DNA of 24,151 bases from NCBI GenBank assembly GCA_900545265.1, contig UQYI01000027.1, forward strand, positions 1-24,151. The letters are read 5' to 3'. The stretch is from an uncultured Eubacteriales bacterium (GTDB lineage: Bacteria; Bacillota; Clostridia; Christensenellales; CAG-138). Numbering within the stretch: position 1 is the first letter of the stretch; each line of letters begins with the position of its first letter. The notes below the pieces were generated by a model that was not told the DNA's origin, ran no database searches, and saw only the letters and a program-made list of their open reading frames with translations. The position numbers and the translations under genes were made by a program. Positions 10,322 through 17,626 of the stretch are shown here, in pieces.

Positions 10322-10978
10322 ATGTCCGAAACCTTCAGCTACATGTTCCAGCTTCAGAACTATCAGCCCTGGCTGACTATTTTCACGGTGGTAGCGGCCT
10401 TTTTGGTGGGCCTGTATGTATTCTTCATCTATCGGGTAACCTTTTCCGGTGTCATCTATTCCCGGACCTTTAACCTGAGCCTGGTAATGCTCAGCATGGT
10501 CAGCGCCATGGTCATCATGTTTATGTCCAACAACGTGAAGCTGTCTTTGGGTATGGTAGGCGCATTGTCCATCGTCCGTTTCCGCACAGCCATCAAAGAC
10601 CCCATCGATACGGTATTTATGTTCTGGGCCATTGCAGAGGGGATCGCACTGGGGGCAGGTTACTTTATCGAAGGCGTGGTAGGCGCAATTTTTGTGGGCC
10701 TGCTCATGGTGATCCTGACCATGGTCAAGGGTCGTTCTTCTGCGCCTTATCTGCTGATCCTCCACTATGACGAGAGCGCCAGCCGCCAGATCAAGCAGAT
10801 GGTGGCCCAGCTGCCCCAGGGACGCATCAAGTCCAAAACCGTGCAGCGGGACGGCATTGAGATGACCGTGGAGCTGCGCATTCGCCAGAGCGAGACCGGA
10901 TTTGTAGATAAGTTCCTGCGGGTGGAGGGCGTGTATGACGCTACCCTCATTGCCCATCAGGGGGATATGATCTCCTGA
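10322..10978 (+). CDS. DUF4956 membrane protein
   Basis: A 218-residue protein. The first ~140 residues hold four hydrophobic helices: about 17-40, 48-67, 98-117 and 119-136. Between helices two and three runs the highly conserved cytosolic-loop motif GMVGALSIVRFRTAIKDP, the DUF4956 signature. A soluble alpha/beta C-terminus of about 80 residues follows (from KGRSSAPYLL). DUF4956 proteins have no established biochemical role, but genes for them commonly lie beside VTC and CotH genes. Eukaryotic VTC complexes thread polyphosphate through a membrane domain, so I infer DUF4956 could be the membrane half of a split bacterial VTC. AAAGGAG precedes the ATG, and the gene is the last of its operon, followed by a strong terminator. 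Confidence 0.88.
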   Translation: MSETFSYMFQLQNYQPWLTIFTVVAAFLVGLYVFFIYRVTFSGVIYSRTFNLSLVMLSMVSAMVIMFMSNNVKLSLGMVGALSIVRFRTAIKDPIDTVFMFWAIAEGIALGAGYFIEGVVGAIFVGLLMVILTMVKGRSSAPYLLILHYDESASRQIKQMVAQLPQGRIKSKTVQRDGIEMTVELRIRQSETGFVDKFLRVEGVYDATLIAHQGDMIS

Positions 10979-10996
10979 GGAAGCCTTTGCCGCCAG

Positions 10997-11018
10997 AGCC
11001 CCCGTAAGGGGGCTTTTT
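10997..11018 (+). terminator. strong intrinsic terminator of the CotH-VTC-DUF4956 operon
   Basis: AGCCCCC, loop GTAA, GGGGGCT and then T5, beginning 18 nt after the DUF4956 stop. Confidence 0.92.
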
Positions 11019-11049
11019 GTATAAGCGCAGTTCTTTTCAAAAAGCGGAC

Positions 11050-11078
11050 TTGACAAATTTTGAATGGATGAGTACAAT
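11050..11078 (+). promoter_or_regulatory. vegetative promoter of tRNA-Lys
   Basis: Consensus TTGACA at 11050-11055 and TACAAT at 11073-11078 with a 17-nt spacer; the tRNA begins 15 nt further on. Confidence 0.85.
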
Positions 11079-11093
11079 GAAAAAGCATTTTAT

Positions 11094-11170
11094 GCCTCCT
11101 TAGCTCAGCTGGCTAGAGCACCTGACTCTTAATCAGGGTGTCCAGGGTTCGAATCCCTGAGGGGGTACCA
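11094..11170 (+). tRNA. tRNA-Lys (anticodon CUU), CCA encoded
   Basis: A complete 77-nt cloverleaf. The acceptor stem GCCTCCT/AGGGGGT has two G-T pairs, the D arm is GCTC...GAGC, the anticodon arm CCTGA-CTCTTAA-TCAGG gives anticodon CTT (decodes AAG, Lys), the variable loop is GTGTC, the T arm is CAGGG-TTCGAAT-CCCTG, and ACCA is encoded at the 3' end. It is a single-gene unit with its own promoter and terminator. Confidence 0.96.
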
Positions 11171-11175
11171 AGTGC

Positions 11176-11213
11176 AACGGGCTGTAAGTCTTCTCTTATA
11201 GCCCGTTATTTTT
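11176..11213 (+). terminator. intrinsic terminator after tRNA-Lys
   Basis: A 13-bp stem, AACGGGCTGTAAG with CTTATAGCCCGTT (one G-T pair), around a 6-nt loop and followed by an ATTTTT tract. Confidence 0.9.
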
Positions 11214-11294
11214 ATAACGGTACGGCTTATTGAAAAATCCAGACAGCATATTAGCATGAAAACAGAAACGAATCGGAACTTACGGAGAAATCGT

Positions 11295-11777
11295 ATGAAT
11301 ATAATCATAAAAAGAATGGAAACAGATGAGGAAATCAGAGGAAAAGCATTTGTTCACTGGAAAGCCTGGCATGAGTCTTATCCTGGGCTCATCGGTCAAG
11401 AATACCTCGACAATTTAACATATGAGAAATGTGAAAGTATTGCTTTCAATTGGCAGGATAATCTGATCGTTGCAAAAGACGGAAATACCGTAATTGGCTT
11501 TGTCGGATATGGAGACCGCGGGGAAGAAGCTCCTTGTGTGGGGGAAATATTTGCTTTATATATTCTGTCGGAGTACTATGGAACAGGCGTAGGGTTAAAA
11601 CTGATGCAAGCAGGTTTGAAGGAGTTGTCTGCTTATCCAGAAGTGTGTCTATGGGTTTTGAAAGCCAATAAGCGTGCAACACGATTTTATGAAAAATGTG
11701 GATTCGTTTCTACGGGAGAAGAATGGATAAGTTCAAGAATCAATGCAGCAGAAATCAAAATGAAATTGACTCGATAA
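11295..11777 (+). CDS. GNAT family N-acetyltransferase
   Basis: From the ATG at 11295 (ACGGAG at 11282-11287) the product is 160 residues, a normal single GNAT domain; an in-frame ATG at 11256 has no ribosome binding site. The acetyl-CoA pyrophosphate-loop region is GEIFALYILSEYYGTGVGLKLM, here with Y-x-G-T-G-V-G as the Q/RxxGxG/A element. It is followed by LWVLKANKRATRFYEKCGF, the typical end of the fold with the conserved Tyr. The substrate (small molecule, antibiotic or protein N-terminus) cannot be told from sequence. The gene is visibly more AT-rich than the operons to its left and sits immediately downstream of a tRNA gene, a favoured integration spot, so recent acquisition is plausible. 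Confidence 0.85.
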   Translation: MNIIIKRMETDEEIRGKAFVHWKAWHESYPGLIGQEYLDNLTYEKCESIAFNWQDNLIVAKDGNTVIGFVGYGDRGEEAPCVGEIFALYILSEYYGTGVGLKLMQAGLKELSAYPEVCLWVLKANKRATRFYEKCGFVSTGEEWISSRINAAEIKMKLTR

Positions 11778-11903
11778 ATGACGATTCGCAAGGGTGATTT
11801 AATGAGAGCATTATTTTGCAAGTGGATATACGAGCCCCAAAAATGCTTTTCGTCCGAAATACACATGAAATTTGTTCCCAAAACGAGGTTTTGATGTACA
11901 CAC

Positions 11904-11943
11904 GGGCAGAACTGCCCATAAGGTTTATCTTACGGGCTTTTTT
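11904..11943 (+). terminator. terminator with an overlapping competing hairpin
   Basis: GCCC-A-TAAG, 6-nt loop, CTTA-C-GGGC and T6 (11914-11943) make a standard intrinsic terminator. Its 5' arm GCCC is also the 3' arm of a second perfect hairpin, GGGCAG-AA-CTGCCC (11904-11917). The two cannot form together. It lies about 130 nt after the GNAT stop, and the rest of 11778-11903 holds nothing I recognise. Confidence 0.75.
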
Positions 11944-11969
11944 CATGCTGTAAACCCTTATGAAAGAAA

Positions 11970-11998
11970 TGGAAATATGCGCGCATATTTGATATACT
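11970..11998 (+). promoter_or_regulatory. possible promoter of the broken gene at 12120
   Basis: TGGAAA (11970-11975) and TATACT (11993-11998) with a 17-nt spacer, leaving a leader of roughly 110 nt before the start codon. The -35 matches at four of six positions. Confidence 0.4.
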
Positions 11999-12119
11999 GC
12001 ATACAGCATAAAACACCGTATAGCATTTTTGCGTTTTCCGGCAGAAAAATGTTCTGCGTATCGTAGCCCACGGCATTTGTGAACGTGAAGGTGCAGGAAG
12101 TTCGAAGGGGGAAAATCCA

Positions 12120-13043
12120 ATGAAAGATATTCCCGGGTTTGAAAAGACGATGGGGGATCGATATGCCATAGAACACTTTGGAGAACGGATGCAGGCCATG
12201 GAGTTTACAACTTTCAGGTATCACCGATGGTTTAAACTTGTTAAAGACGAAATGCTTCTGTCCTTTGGCCTGATTGATTCCCGAACGGTTTGGAATGCTT
12301 ACGCTTTATATGGAGATTCAGCCAACACTGACGCCCTTTTTTCTACGTTATTATGCAAGCGAAGGGACCAGCATTCTGGATCTGGATGCACTTCGTATTT
12401 ATGAAGGCATGAAAATGCGGGATCCGGACCATGTTTTTGGCTGGTATCCGGTCCATGATCCCCATCTAAATGAGATGGAACGCATTTTCAGCACGGTGGT
12501 GGAGCCGGTATTCAGCCGTATTCACAGTATCCGGGATGCCTTTGTTGAACTTCATTGGCTATGGTTTATTTGTCAAAGAAACTATCCCTGCGGAAAAATC
12601 GATATTCACGCAGCGCCAACTGTAGAGAATTATCAGATCCCTTGCCCTTATCGTGAATGTAACAGCTATTTCTATTTTCACATACAGGATGAATTAGAGC
12701 GTGCATTTACTGTATTCAGCGCAATGCGTGGATTCAAATCCCGCCCCGACGTACTGCCCGGCTTTGAGCAGGCTAAGAAGATGCTGACGGAAGAGGACCT
12801 GGCCGATCCGTTTTGGAATATGATCCGAAAACCTAGGGAAGAGCTGGAAGTAAAAATCCAAAAAGACTATACAGAGACACTGTCACAAATTGACGAAAGC
12901 TGAAGCTGGTTCCGGATTGCTGCGATACCCTGTGGGACAGGGATCAACGGCACCCTATTGATATTCGCCGGGAACTGGAAGATCGTTTTGCCCGCTGTGC
13001 CCCTTATGCTGCTCAGGGCAATTATACCATTGTGAGGATCTAA
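12120..13043 (+). pseudogene. unrecognised gene interrupted by two compensating frameshifts
   Basis: A good start (AGGGGG, then ATG at 12120) opens one frame, protein-like for about 60-75 residues. The protein-like sequence then continues in the +1 frame (LRYYASEGTSILDLDALRIYEG onward) until a stop at 12901. After that the original frame again reads as protein (LKLVPDCCDTLWDRDQRH and onward) to TAA at 13041-13043. Rejoined, it would be about 307 residues, cytosolic, acidic and aromatic-rich. The first shift lies between about 12305 and 12345, where TATGGA and a C3T6 run are candidate sites. The second lies near 12897-12903, where one missing base would give DESLKLVP. I do not recognise the family. 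It may be a true pseudogene or contain sequencing indels; programmed shifting twice is unlikely. Confidence 0.65.
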
Positions 13044-13066
13044 AAGCATAAAAAGGGAGAAATATT

Positions 13067-13570
13067 ATGGCCATTACTATCGGAACGCTGCACCTTCCTA
13101 CAGATAAGATTCAGGAGGAAGCGTTAAAGTGCCTCCCTGCTTCCACATATCCCCTCTATCAGCAGGAACGCCTTAGCCTGTATAATGCGGAATGGGAAAA
13201 TCCGGATCTGCTGGAAAGCTGCGGGGTGGCATTATCAAAAGCTGTGGAAGTGCCCGTGCTGGAGTTTTACTGTATGGACGAAGACATATTCAGACTGCGG
13301 TTGTGGGAAAAAGGAGAGCCAAAAGCCCAATGCGGCTGCTCGCTCTTTGATGATTTTTCCATCGAAGAAAAAAACATTGCTGCCTTTCCGGCAGCCTTTA
13401 AGGTTGAGGATCCGGAAGGCCGTGCGTTGTCCGCTTTGCTTGCAGCGGCGGATGAAGACGAGTACAGGGACTATCTGGCGGAACTGTCTGCATACTTTTC
13501 CATGCCATTGGTACCGGATGCAGATATTTTTCTATCTATGGAAGAGGAATCCGAAAACTATAAACCGTAA
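13067..13570 (+). CDS. small acidic hypothetical protein
   Basis: A 167-residue soluble, strongly acidic protein. GGGAG precedes the ATG, 23 nt after the end of the broken gene upstream. No membrane segment, signal peptide or catalytic motif is visible. The N-terminus resembles a small beta/alpha fold (MAITIGTLHLPTDKI), and the tail is Glu-rich (MEEESENYKP). The size, acidity and genomic setting would suit an immunity-type or regulatory protein, but nothing proves that. It may have been cotranscribed with the broken gene. Function unknown. Confidence 0.7.
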   Translation: MAITIGTLHLPTDKIQEEALKCLPASTYPLYQQERLSLYNAEWENPDLLESCGVALSKAVEVPVLEFYCMDEDIFRLRLWEKGEPKAQCGCSLFDDFSIEEKNIAAFPAAFKVEDPEGRALSALLAAADEDEYRDYLAELSAYFSMPLVPDADIFLSMEEESENYKP

Positions 13571-13583
13571 AAGACACAAAAAA

Positions 13584-13606
13584 GCAGAGCCACAGCTCTG
13601 CTTTTT
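13584..13606. terminator. bidirectional terminator between convergent genes
   Basis: GCAGAGC, loop CACA, GCTCTGC, flanked by A6 on the left and T5 on the right, so it can serve the hypothetical gene (+) and the ABC-F gene (-). Confidence 0.9.
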
Positions 13607-13629
13607 ATGCGGAACCGTATTCCGACCGT

Positions 13630-15171
13630 TTAGACGATGGCGTTTTCTGCGGGTATAAGACCGTCTTTCGTCAGCCGGTAAACGGTATCCACGGATTCCT
13701 GCAAATACAGGCGGTCATGGGAGACGCTGAGAATACAGCCGGGGAAATCTCTCAACAGGGTACGCACCGCCGGAGCCGACAGGGGAGAGAAGTTCCGGGT
13801 GGGTTCATCCAATACCAACATGTTGGCCCTTTCCAATATCATTTTTAACAGAAGGAGCTTGGCTTTCTGACCGCCGGAAAGCTGGCTTACCGGGTGCTCC
13901 ATTTCTTCGGTGGTATACTTCATGCTGCCCAGATAGGTGCGGGCCCGGGTCACCGCTTCTTTATCCCCGTCGGGGCAGAGAAAGTCCTGAGGCCGCTCCT
14001 GCAGATGCAGAAGCTCACCGTAATTCTGGGGCATATAGAAGGGACGGATATCCTTTCGCTGCCGAAGGAAGTCCCATATTTGATGGAGCAGTGTGCTTTT
14101 CCCGCAGCCATTGGGCCCTACAAGCGCCACATGCTCCGGGCCGGTCATCTTCAGGCGGATATTTTGGGCCAGCAGGATGTCTCCTGCCTGCAGCTCCGGA
14201 AGAAAAAAGTCCAGAGCGACCTTTCCGGCTGGAAAATCCATTCCCGGTTCCCACTTGGGCAGGATGGCCCATTCCGCCTCGGGCAGCTGGGTGAGAGACT
14301 CTTCCTCTTTATCCAGACGCCGCCCCAGGGATCTGACCGCATGCATCTTCTTTTTCAGCAGCCGGCCGCCGGAAGGATCTCCCCGGCTGATGGTATCCTG
14401 AGCATGCTCCACAGCGTTGGAAATGGACAGGTACCGCTCTTTTTTCTTTTCGAAAGCGGCCCGTTCAAACCGGGCTTCACGGCGCTGCTGTTCCATTTGT
14501 CCGCTGCGGCGCTCCATATAGGTATCATATGGCATCTTTGCCACAGTACAGCGGGGAATGGTCTTGCGGCGCACCTGCTCCAAATGGACAATGCATTGGG
14601 CAGTACGGCGCAAAAGTGTTTCATCGTGAGAGATATAAAGCACGGTCTTTTTCGCCTGGAGCAAAAAGCTTTCCAGCCAGTCAAGGGTAGGTAGATCCAG
14701 ATCGTTTCCCGGTTCATCCAACAGAAGAATATCGCAATCCTGAAGCAGCAGGGTTCCCAACTGCAGCTTTACCCGTTCTCCACCGGAAAGGGTGCCCATG
14801 AACTGGTCGCTGTAAAACAAAGCGGTATCCAGCCCCAGAAGCCGGGCAGTTCGAATCAGTTCTTTTGGGGAAAGGGTGTCAATGCTGCAGCTTTCCTGCA
14901 TATAGGCGTATACGCTTTTGTTTCGGTCCGTTTCAGGGAGCTCCTGAGGCAGATAACCTGCCCGGCCTTTAAGGCGACGTTCCCCGGTGACTTCGGCATA
15001 GCCCTCCACCAGAGAGGGATCGTAGATCCATTTGAGCAGGGTGCTTTTTCCGTTGCCTTCTTCCCCAATGATGGCGGCCTTTTCTCCGGGATTTACCGTC
15101 AGGCAGAGATCTTCCAAAAGCACCTTAAGGTCTTTATCTTGCAAAATGTGCACGTGTTTAAGTTCCAGCAT
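13630..15171 (-). CDS. ABC-F family ATPase, probable ribosome-protection/antibiotic-resistance type
   Basis: A 513-residue cytosolic twin-ATPase with no transmembrane domain. NBD1: Walker A GEEGNGKST (about 36-44), signature LSGGERVKL, Walker B DILLLDEPGNDLD. A charged linker of Arg/Lys/Glu-rich coil follows. NBD2: Walker A GPNGCGKST, signature LSGGQKAKL, Walker B MLVLDEPTRNFSPLS. The catalytic Glu is present in both sites. The second D-loop (TRNFSPLS) resembles Lsa/Vga-type resistance ABC-F proteins, which bind the ribosomal E site and displace drugs, more than housekeeping EttA/Uup types. The start at 15171 is chosen because GGAGG lies 5 nt upstream; a longer in-frame ORF runs through the leader. 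A promoter, a 3-codon uORF and a terminator precede it, pointing to drug-sensing attenuation. Drug specificity cannot be read. Confidence 0.88.
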   Translation of the reverse strand: MLELKHVHILQDKDLKVLLEDLCLTVNPGEKAAIIGEEGNGKSTLLKWIYDPSLVEGYAEVTGERRLKGRAGYLPQELPETDRNKSVYAYMQESCSIDTLSPKELIRTARLLGLDTALFYSDQFMGTLSGGERVKLQLGTLLLQDCDILLLDEPGNDLDLPTLDWLESFLLQAKKTVLYISHDETLLRRTAQCIVHLEQVRRKTIPRCTVAKMPYDTYMERRSGQMEQQRREARFERAAFEKKKERYLSISNAVEHAQDTISRGDPSGGRLLKKKMHAVRSLGRRLDKEEESLTQLPEAEWAILPKWEPGMDFPAGKVALDFFLPELQAGDILLAQNIRLKMTGPEHVALVGPNGCGKSTLLHQIWDFLRQRKDIRPFYMPQNYGELLHLQERPQDFLCPDGDKEAVTRARTYLGSMKYTTEEMEHPVSQLSGGQKAKLLLLKMILERANMLVLDEPTRNFSPLSAPAVRTLLRDFPGCILSVSHDRLYLQESVDTVYRLTKDGLIPAENAIV

Positions 15172-15185
15172 AGGATCCTCCATAG

Positions 15186-15219
15186 AACAAAACAGCCTGT
15201 TCCCCGCAGAGGAACAGGC
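15186..15219 (-). terminator. leader terminator (attenuator) of the ABC-F gene
   Basis: Read on the minus strand: GCCTGTTCC, 7-nt loop, GGAACAGGC, then TGTTTTGTT. It is a 9-bp perfect stem with U-rich tail ending about 15 nt before the ABC-F start. The segment CGGGGAAC (minus strand, 15206-15199) in loop and 3' arm is perfectly complementary to GUUCCCCG upstream in the leader (15273-15266), a ready antiterminator. Confidence 0.8.
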
Positions 15220-15330
15220 AAAGAATCCCATCAAAAAAGAGGGATCCCGCACCTATGCACCTGTCCGGGGAACGTCAAACCACAGCCTCCTGACGGGCAG
15301 GGGGCCTGGGGGACAAATTCCTTAGGACAG

Positions 15331-15342
15331 TTAGTTGCGCAT
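15331..15342 (-). CDS. 3-codon leader ORF (Met-Arg-Asn-stop) in the ABC-F leader
   Basis: On the minus strand AAGGAG (15356-15351), 8 nt, ATG CGC AAC TAA. The Shine-Dalgarno is at the predicted 5' end of the transcript. Ribosome stalling on very short leader ORFs is a known trigger of antiterminaton for resistance ABC-F and related genes. Here the ORF lies about 110 nt upstream of the terminator hairpin and about 160 nt before the ABC-F start. Confidence 0.5.
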   Translation of the reverse strand: MRN

Positions 15343-15360
15343 TCCCTCGTCTCCTTATGT

Positions 15361-15389
15361 ACTATATGCTTATAGCATACCGTCTGCAA
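15361..15389 (-). promoter_or_regulatory. promoter of the ABC-F gene, inside the 3' end of cca
   Basis: Minus strand: TTGCAG (15389-15384), 17 nt, TATAGT (15366-15361). The predicted start site is near 15356-15353, so the leader RNA would begin at the uORF ribosome binding site. Confidence 0.65.
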
Positions 15390-16707
15390 GGGTCGATATC
15401 AAGGCCTCTTTCAGGGCAGCAGGGGTATTGGGCAGTTCTCCGGACAGCTGTCGGAAAAAGAGATGCTCCAGACAGAGCTTTACCCGGGGGCCGGGGGTTA
15501 CTCCGGCGGCGAGGATCTCCCGCCCGCTTATGGCCAGTTCCCCCAAATCCATGGTGGCGCCTCGTTCCCGGCAGGCAGCGTACAGAGCGCGGGAAGGTTC
15601 CAGCACCTGCAGTTTGGAGGCTTTGCCGTAGTCGGAATGTGCCAGGGCATCTCCCTCCATAACTGCATAAAGCAGAAGCAGCATTTTCTCGCCATGCGCA
15701 AGGAGAAAGCGCCCCAGAGCCTCCGGGGTCCGGGGAGGGACGTCGTCATGATGTTCTACTAGAAAAAGTACCTGCTCCCGCAGAACGGCGGGAGGATGGA
15801 GACGGGCAAGGATCCCTTCAGCCAGACGGCGGCTGATAAGAGGGTGTCCCGTAAAACGGCGGCGGCCTTCCTGCACATACAGGGCTTGAGGCTTTCCAAG
15901 ATCGTGCAGCAATAGAGCCATGCGCACGGTAAAATCGACCGGGCTAAAGGCAATGGCGCGGCAGGTATGGGTCCATACATCGTAGATATGGTGACGGTTT
16001 CCGTGAGGAAAGCCCAAACTGGGGGCTATTTCCGGAATGGCACCAGTCAGCACGGAACCATAGGCCTCCAATACCGACCCAGCCTGCGGGCCTAAAAGCA
16101 GGCCGCGAAGTTCAGAAAGAATCCGTTCTCCACTGATGTTCTGCAGCAGCTCCCGGCATGCCAGCATAGCCCGGGCGGTAGGCGGGTCGATGGAAAAGCC
16201 CAGCCGGGACGCAAAGCGCAGGCCACGCAAAATGCGCAGAGCGTCCTCTTCAAAACGGGCTGTAGGATCCCCTACGGTGTGCAAAATATTGTGGTGCAGA
16301 TCTCTTTCTCCATCGAAGGGATCAAAGAGCGTTCCCCGGATATCCATGGCCATGGCGTTTACAGTAAAGTCCCGACGGCTCAGATCTCCTGTAAGGGAAG
16401 GCAGAAACACCACCTTTTCAGGGTGGCGGTGATCCATATAGGCGCTCTCCCCCCGGTAAGTGGTGATCTCTACCTCATGGCCGGAAAGAAGCACGCCCAC
16501 GGTGCCGTGCTTTTCTCCGGAAAGCACCAGATGTATGCCGGGAAAGCAGCTTTTTATCTGTTCCGGCAGGGCGTTTGTACAGATATCGTAGTCCTGCGGG
16601 ACAAAGCCCAGCAGTGCGTCCCGCACACAGCCGCCGACCAATCGGGCCTCATAACCGGCGGTTTCCAAAGTAAGCAGCGTTTTTGCCACATAATCAGGAA
16701 TTTGCAT
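15370..16707 (-). CDS. cca: CCA-adding tRNA nucleotidyltransferase
   Basis: Adds or repairs the CCA end of tRNAs using CTP and ATP without a template. It is 445 residues. The class II nucleotidyltransferase head shows LVGGCVRDALLG, the two catalytic carboxylates in QDYDICTNA, SRRDFTVNAMA, and the neck motif EEDALRILRGLRFASRLGF. An HD domain follows (LLLHDLGKP, then VEHHDDVPPRTPE), as in many clostridial versions, which may give phosphatase or phosphodiesterase activity. GGGAGG lies 6 nt before the ATG. The gene is divergent from the rlmA-like gene and ends where the ABC-F promoter begins. The only tRNA in the window already encodes CCA, so its main job would be repair and any tRNAs lacking CCA. 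Confidence 0.95.
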   Translation of the reverse strand: MQIPDYVAKTLLTLETAGYEARLVGGCVRDALLGFVPQDYDICTNALPEQIKSCFPGIHLVLSGEKHGTVGVLLSGHEVEITTYRGESAYMDHRHPEKVVFLPSLTGDLSRRDFTVNAMAMDIRGTLFDPFDGERDLHHNILHTVGDPTARFEEDALRILRGLRFASRLGFSIDPPTARAMLACRELLQNISGERILSELRGLLLGPQAGSVLEAYGSVLTGAIPEIAPSLGFPHGNRHHIYDVWTHTCRAIAFSPVDFTVRMALLLHDLGKPQALYVQEGRRRFTGHPLISRRLAEGILARLHPPAVLREQVLFLVEHHDDVPPRTPEALGRFLLAHGEKMLLLLYAVMEGDALAHSDYGKASKLQVLEPSRALYAACRERGATMDLGELAISGREILAAGVTPGPRVKLCLEHLFFRQLSGELPNTPAALKEALISTLADGML

Positions 16708-16758
16708 TCACAGCCTCCCGGAGACGGAAAGCCTCTTTTCCCGGAAGCATTTCCGCAG

Positions 16759-16764
16759 TATAAT
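16759..16764 (+). promoter_or_regulatory. -10 box for the rlmA-like gene
   Basis: Perfect TATAAT 28 nt before the ATG at 16793; no convincing -35 at 17 nt. On the opposite strand the same bases read TATACT (16762-16757), so the divergent cca transcript could start from an overlapping box. Confidence 0.5.
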
Positions 16765-16792
16765 AAAAGAAAAACAAACAATGGAGAAACAT

Positions 16793-17623
16793 ATGTCACA
16801 TCTGCGTATGCAGACATTGATCCAGACGGCACCCATGCTGCGCTGTCCTCTTTGCGGTGGTTCCCTTCATGAAGCGGGGACAGCCCTTGCCTGTGAAACC
16901 GGCCACGCCTTTTCTTTAAGCAGCCGGGGCTATGCCGATTTTGTTCCGGGAAAACAGGGCGGCATGTATGATGTCACTCTGTTTGAAGCCCGGCAGCGGG
17001 TGCTTAACGGCCCCTTTTATGATCCGATGCTGGAACAGACCCGAGCACTTATGGAGAAATATGCGCCTTCCGGCCCGGTGCTGGATGCAGGCTGCGGAGA
17101 GGGAACCTTCCTGAAGCGGCTGTGCCCCCAACGGCGCCCTGCTTTGGGAATAGATCTTTCCCGGGCGGGGATACGTTTGGCGGCCAAAGGTGGCAATGAC
17201 TATGGCTGGCTGACAGGGGATCTGACCCGGCTGCCCATAAAAGACGGTACGGTCAACTGCCTGTTGAACATCCTTTCTCCGGCAGAATATCCGGAGTTTA
17301 CCCGGGTACTGGAGCCAAAGGGCATCCTTATCAAGGTTATCCCCGGGGAGCACTATTTGCAGGAATTGCGTGGGCTGGCCAGAGAGCAGCTGCAAAAGGA
17401 TACCTACAGCAACAGGGCGGTCATGGAACGGTTTGAAAGCCGATTCAAGCTGCTGGAACAGAGGGAGGTGGTGGCATGTTTCCCGTTGCCGGAGGAGATC
17501 CGGGAGGACTTTATCCGCATGACGCCGCTGATGCATCATGTAGACAGAAGCCGCTTGGATATACAGGCACTGGAGCACATCACCATCCACCTGCATATTC
17601 TTTGCGGGCGGCCTGAAAAGTAA
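16793..17623 (+). CDS. rlmA: RlmA-type 23S rRNA (guanine-N1)-methyltransferase
   Basis: A 276-residue SAM-dependent methyltransferase. It has the N-terminal zinc site of the RlmA family, CPLC (Cys18, Cys21) with Cys34 and His38 (ACETGHAFSL), then the family sequence SSRGYADFVP, SAM motif I VLDAGCGEGTF and the acidic GIDLS. RlmA(I) modifies G745 in Gram-negatives; RlmA(II)/TlrB modifies G748 in Gram-positives and can affect tylosin sensitivity. The lineage makes the G748 type more likely. The ATG at 16793 is chosen over 16781 because GGAG lies 6 nt upstream, inside the longer version. It is divergent from cca and convergent with the next gene, from which its stop is only 3 nt away. Confidence 0.85.
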   Translation: MSHLRMQTLIQTAPMLRCPLCGGSLHEAGTALACETGHAFSLSSRGYADFVPGKQGGMYDVTLFEARQRVLNGPFYDPMLEQTRALMEKYAPSGPVLDAGCGEGTFLKRLCPQRRPALGIDLSRAGIRLAAKGGNDYGWLTGDLTRLPIKDGTVNCLLNILSPAEYPEFTRVLEPKGILIKVIPGEHYLQELRGLAREQLQKDTYSNRAVMERFESRFKLLEQREVVACFPLPEEIREDFIRMTPLMHHVDRSRLDIQALEHITIHLHILCGRPEK

Positions 17624-17626
17624 AGC

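Noticed and set aside
9635..11077. 480-codon minus-strand ORF across VTC and DUF4956 genes
   Set aside because: Spans two real genes and their terminator in antisense.
11778..11894. 38-codon ORF directly after the GNAT stop
   Set aside because: No ribosome binding site, ends just before a terminator, no recognisable sequence.
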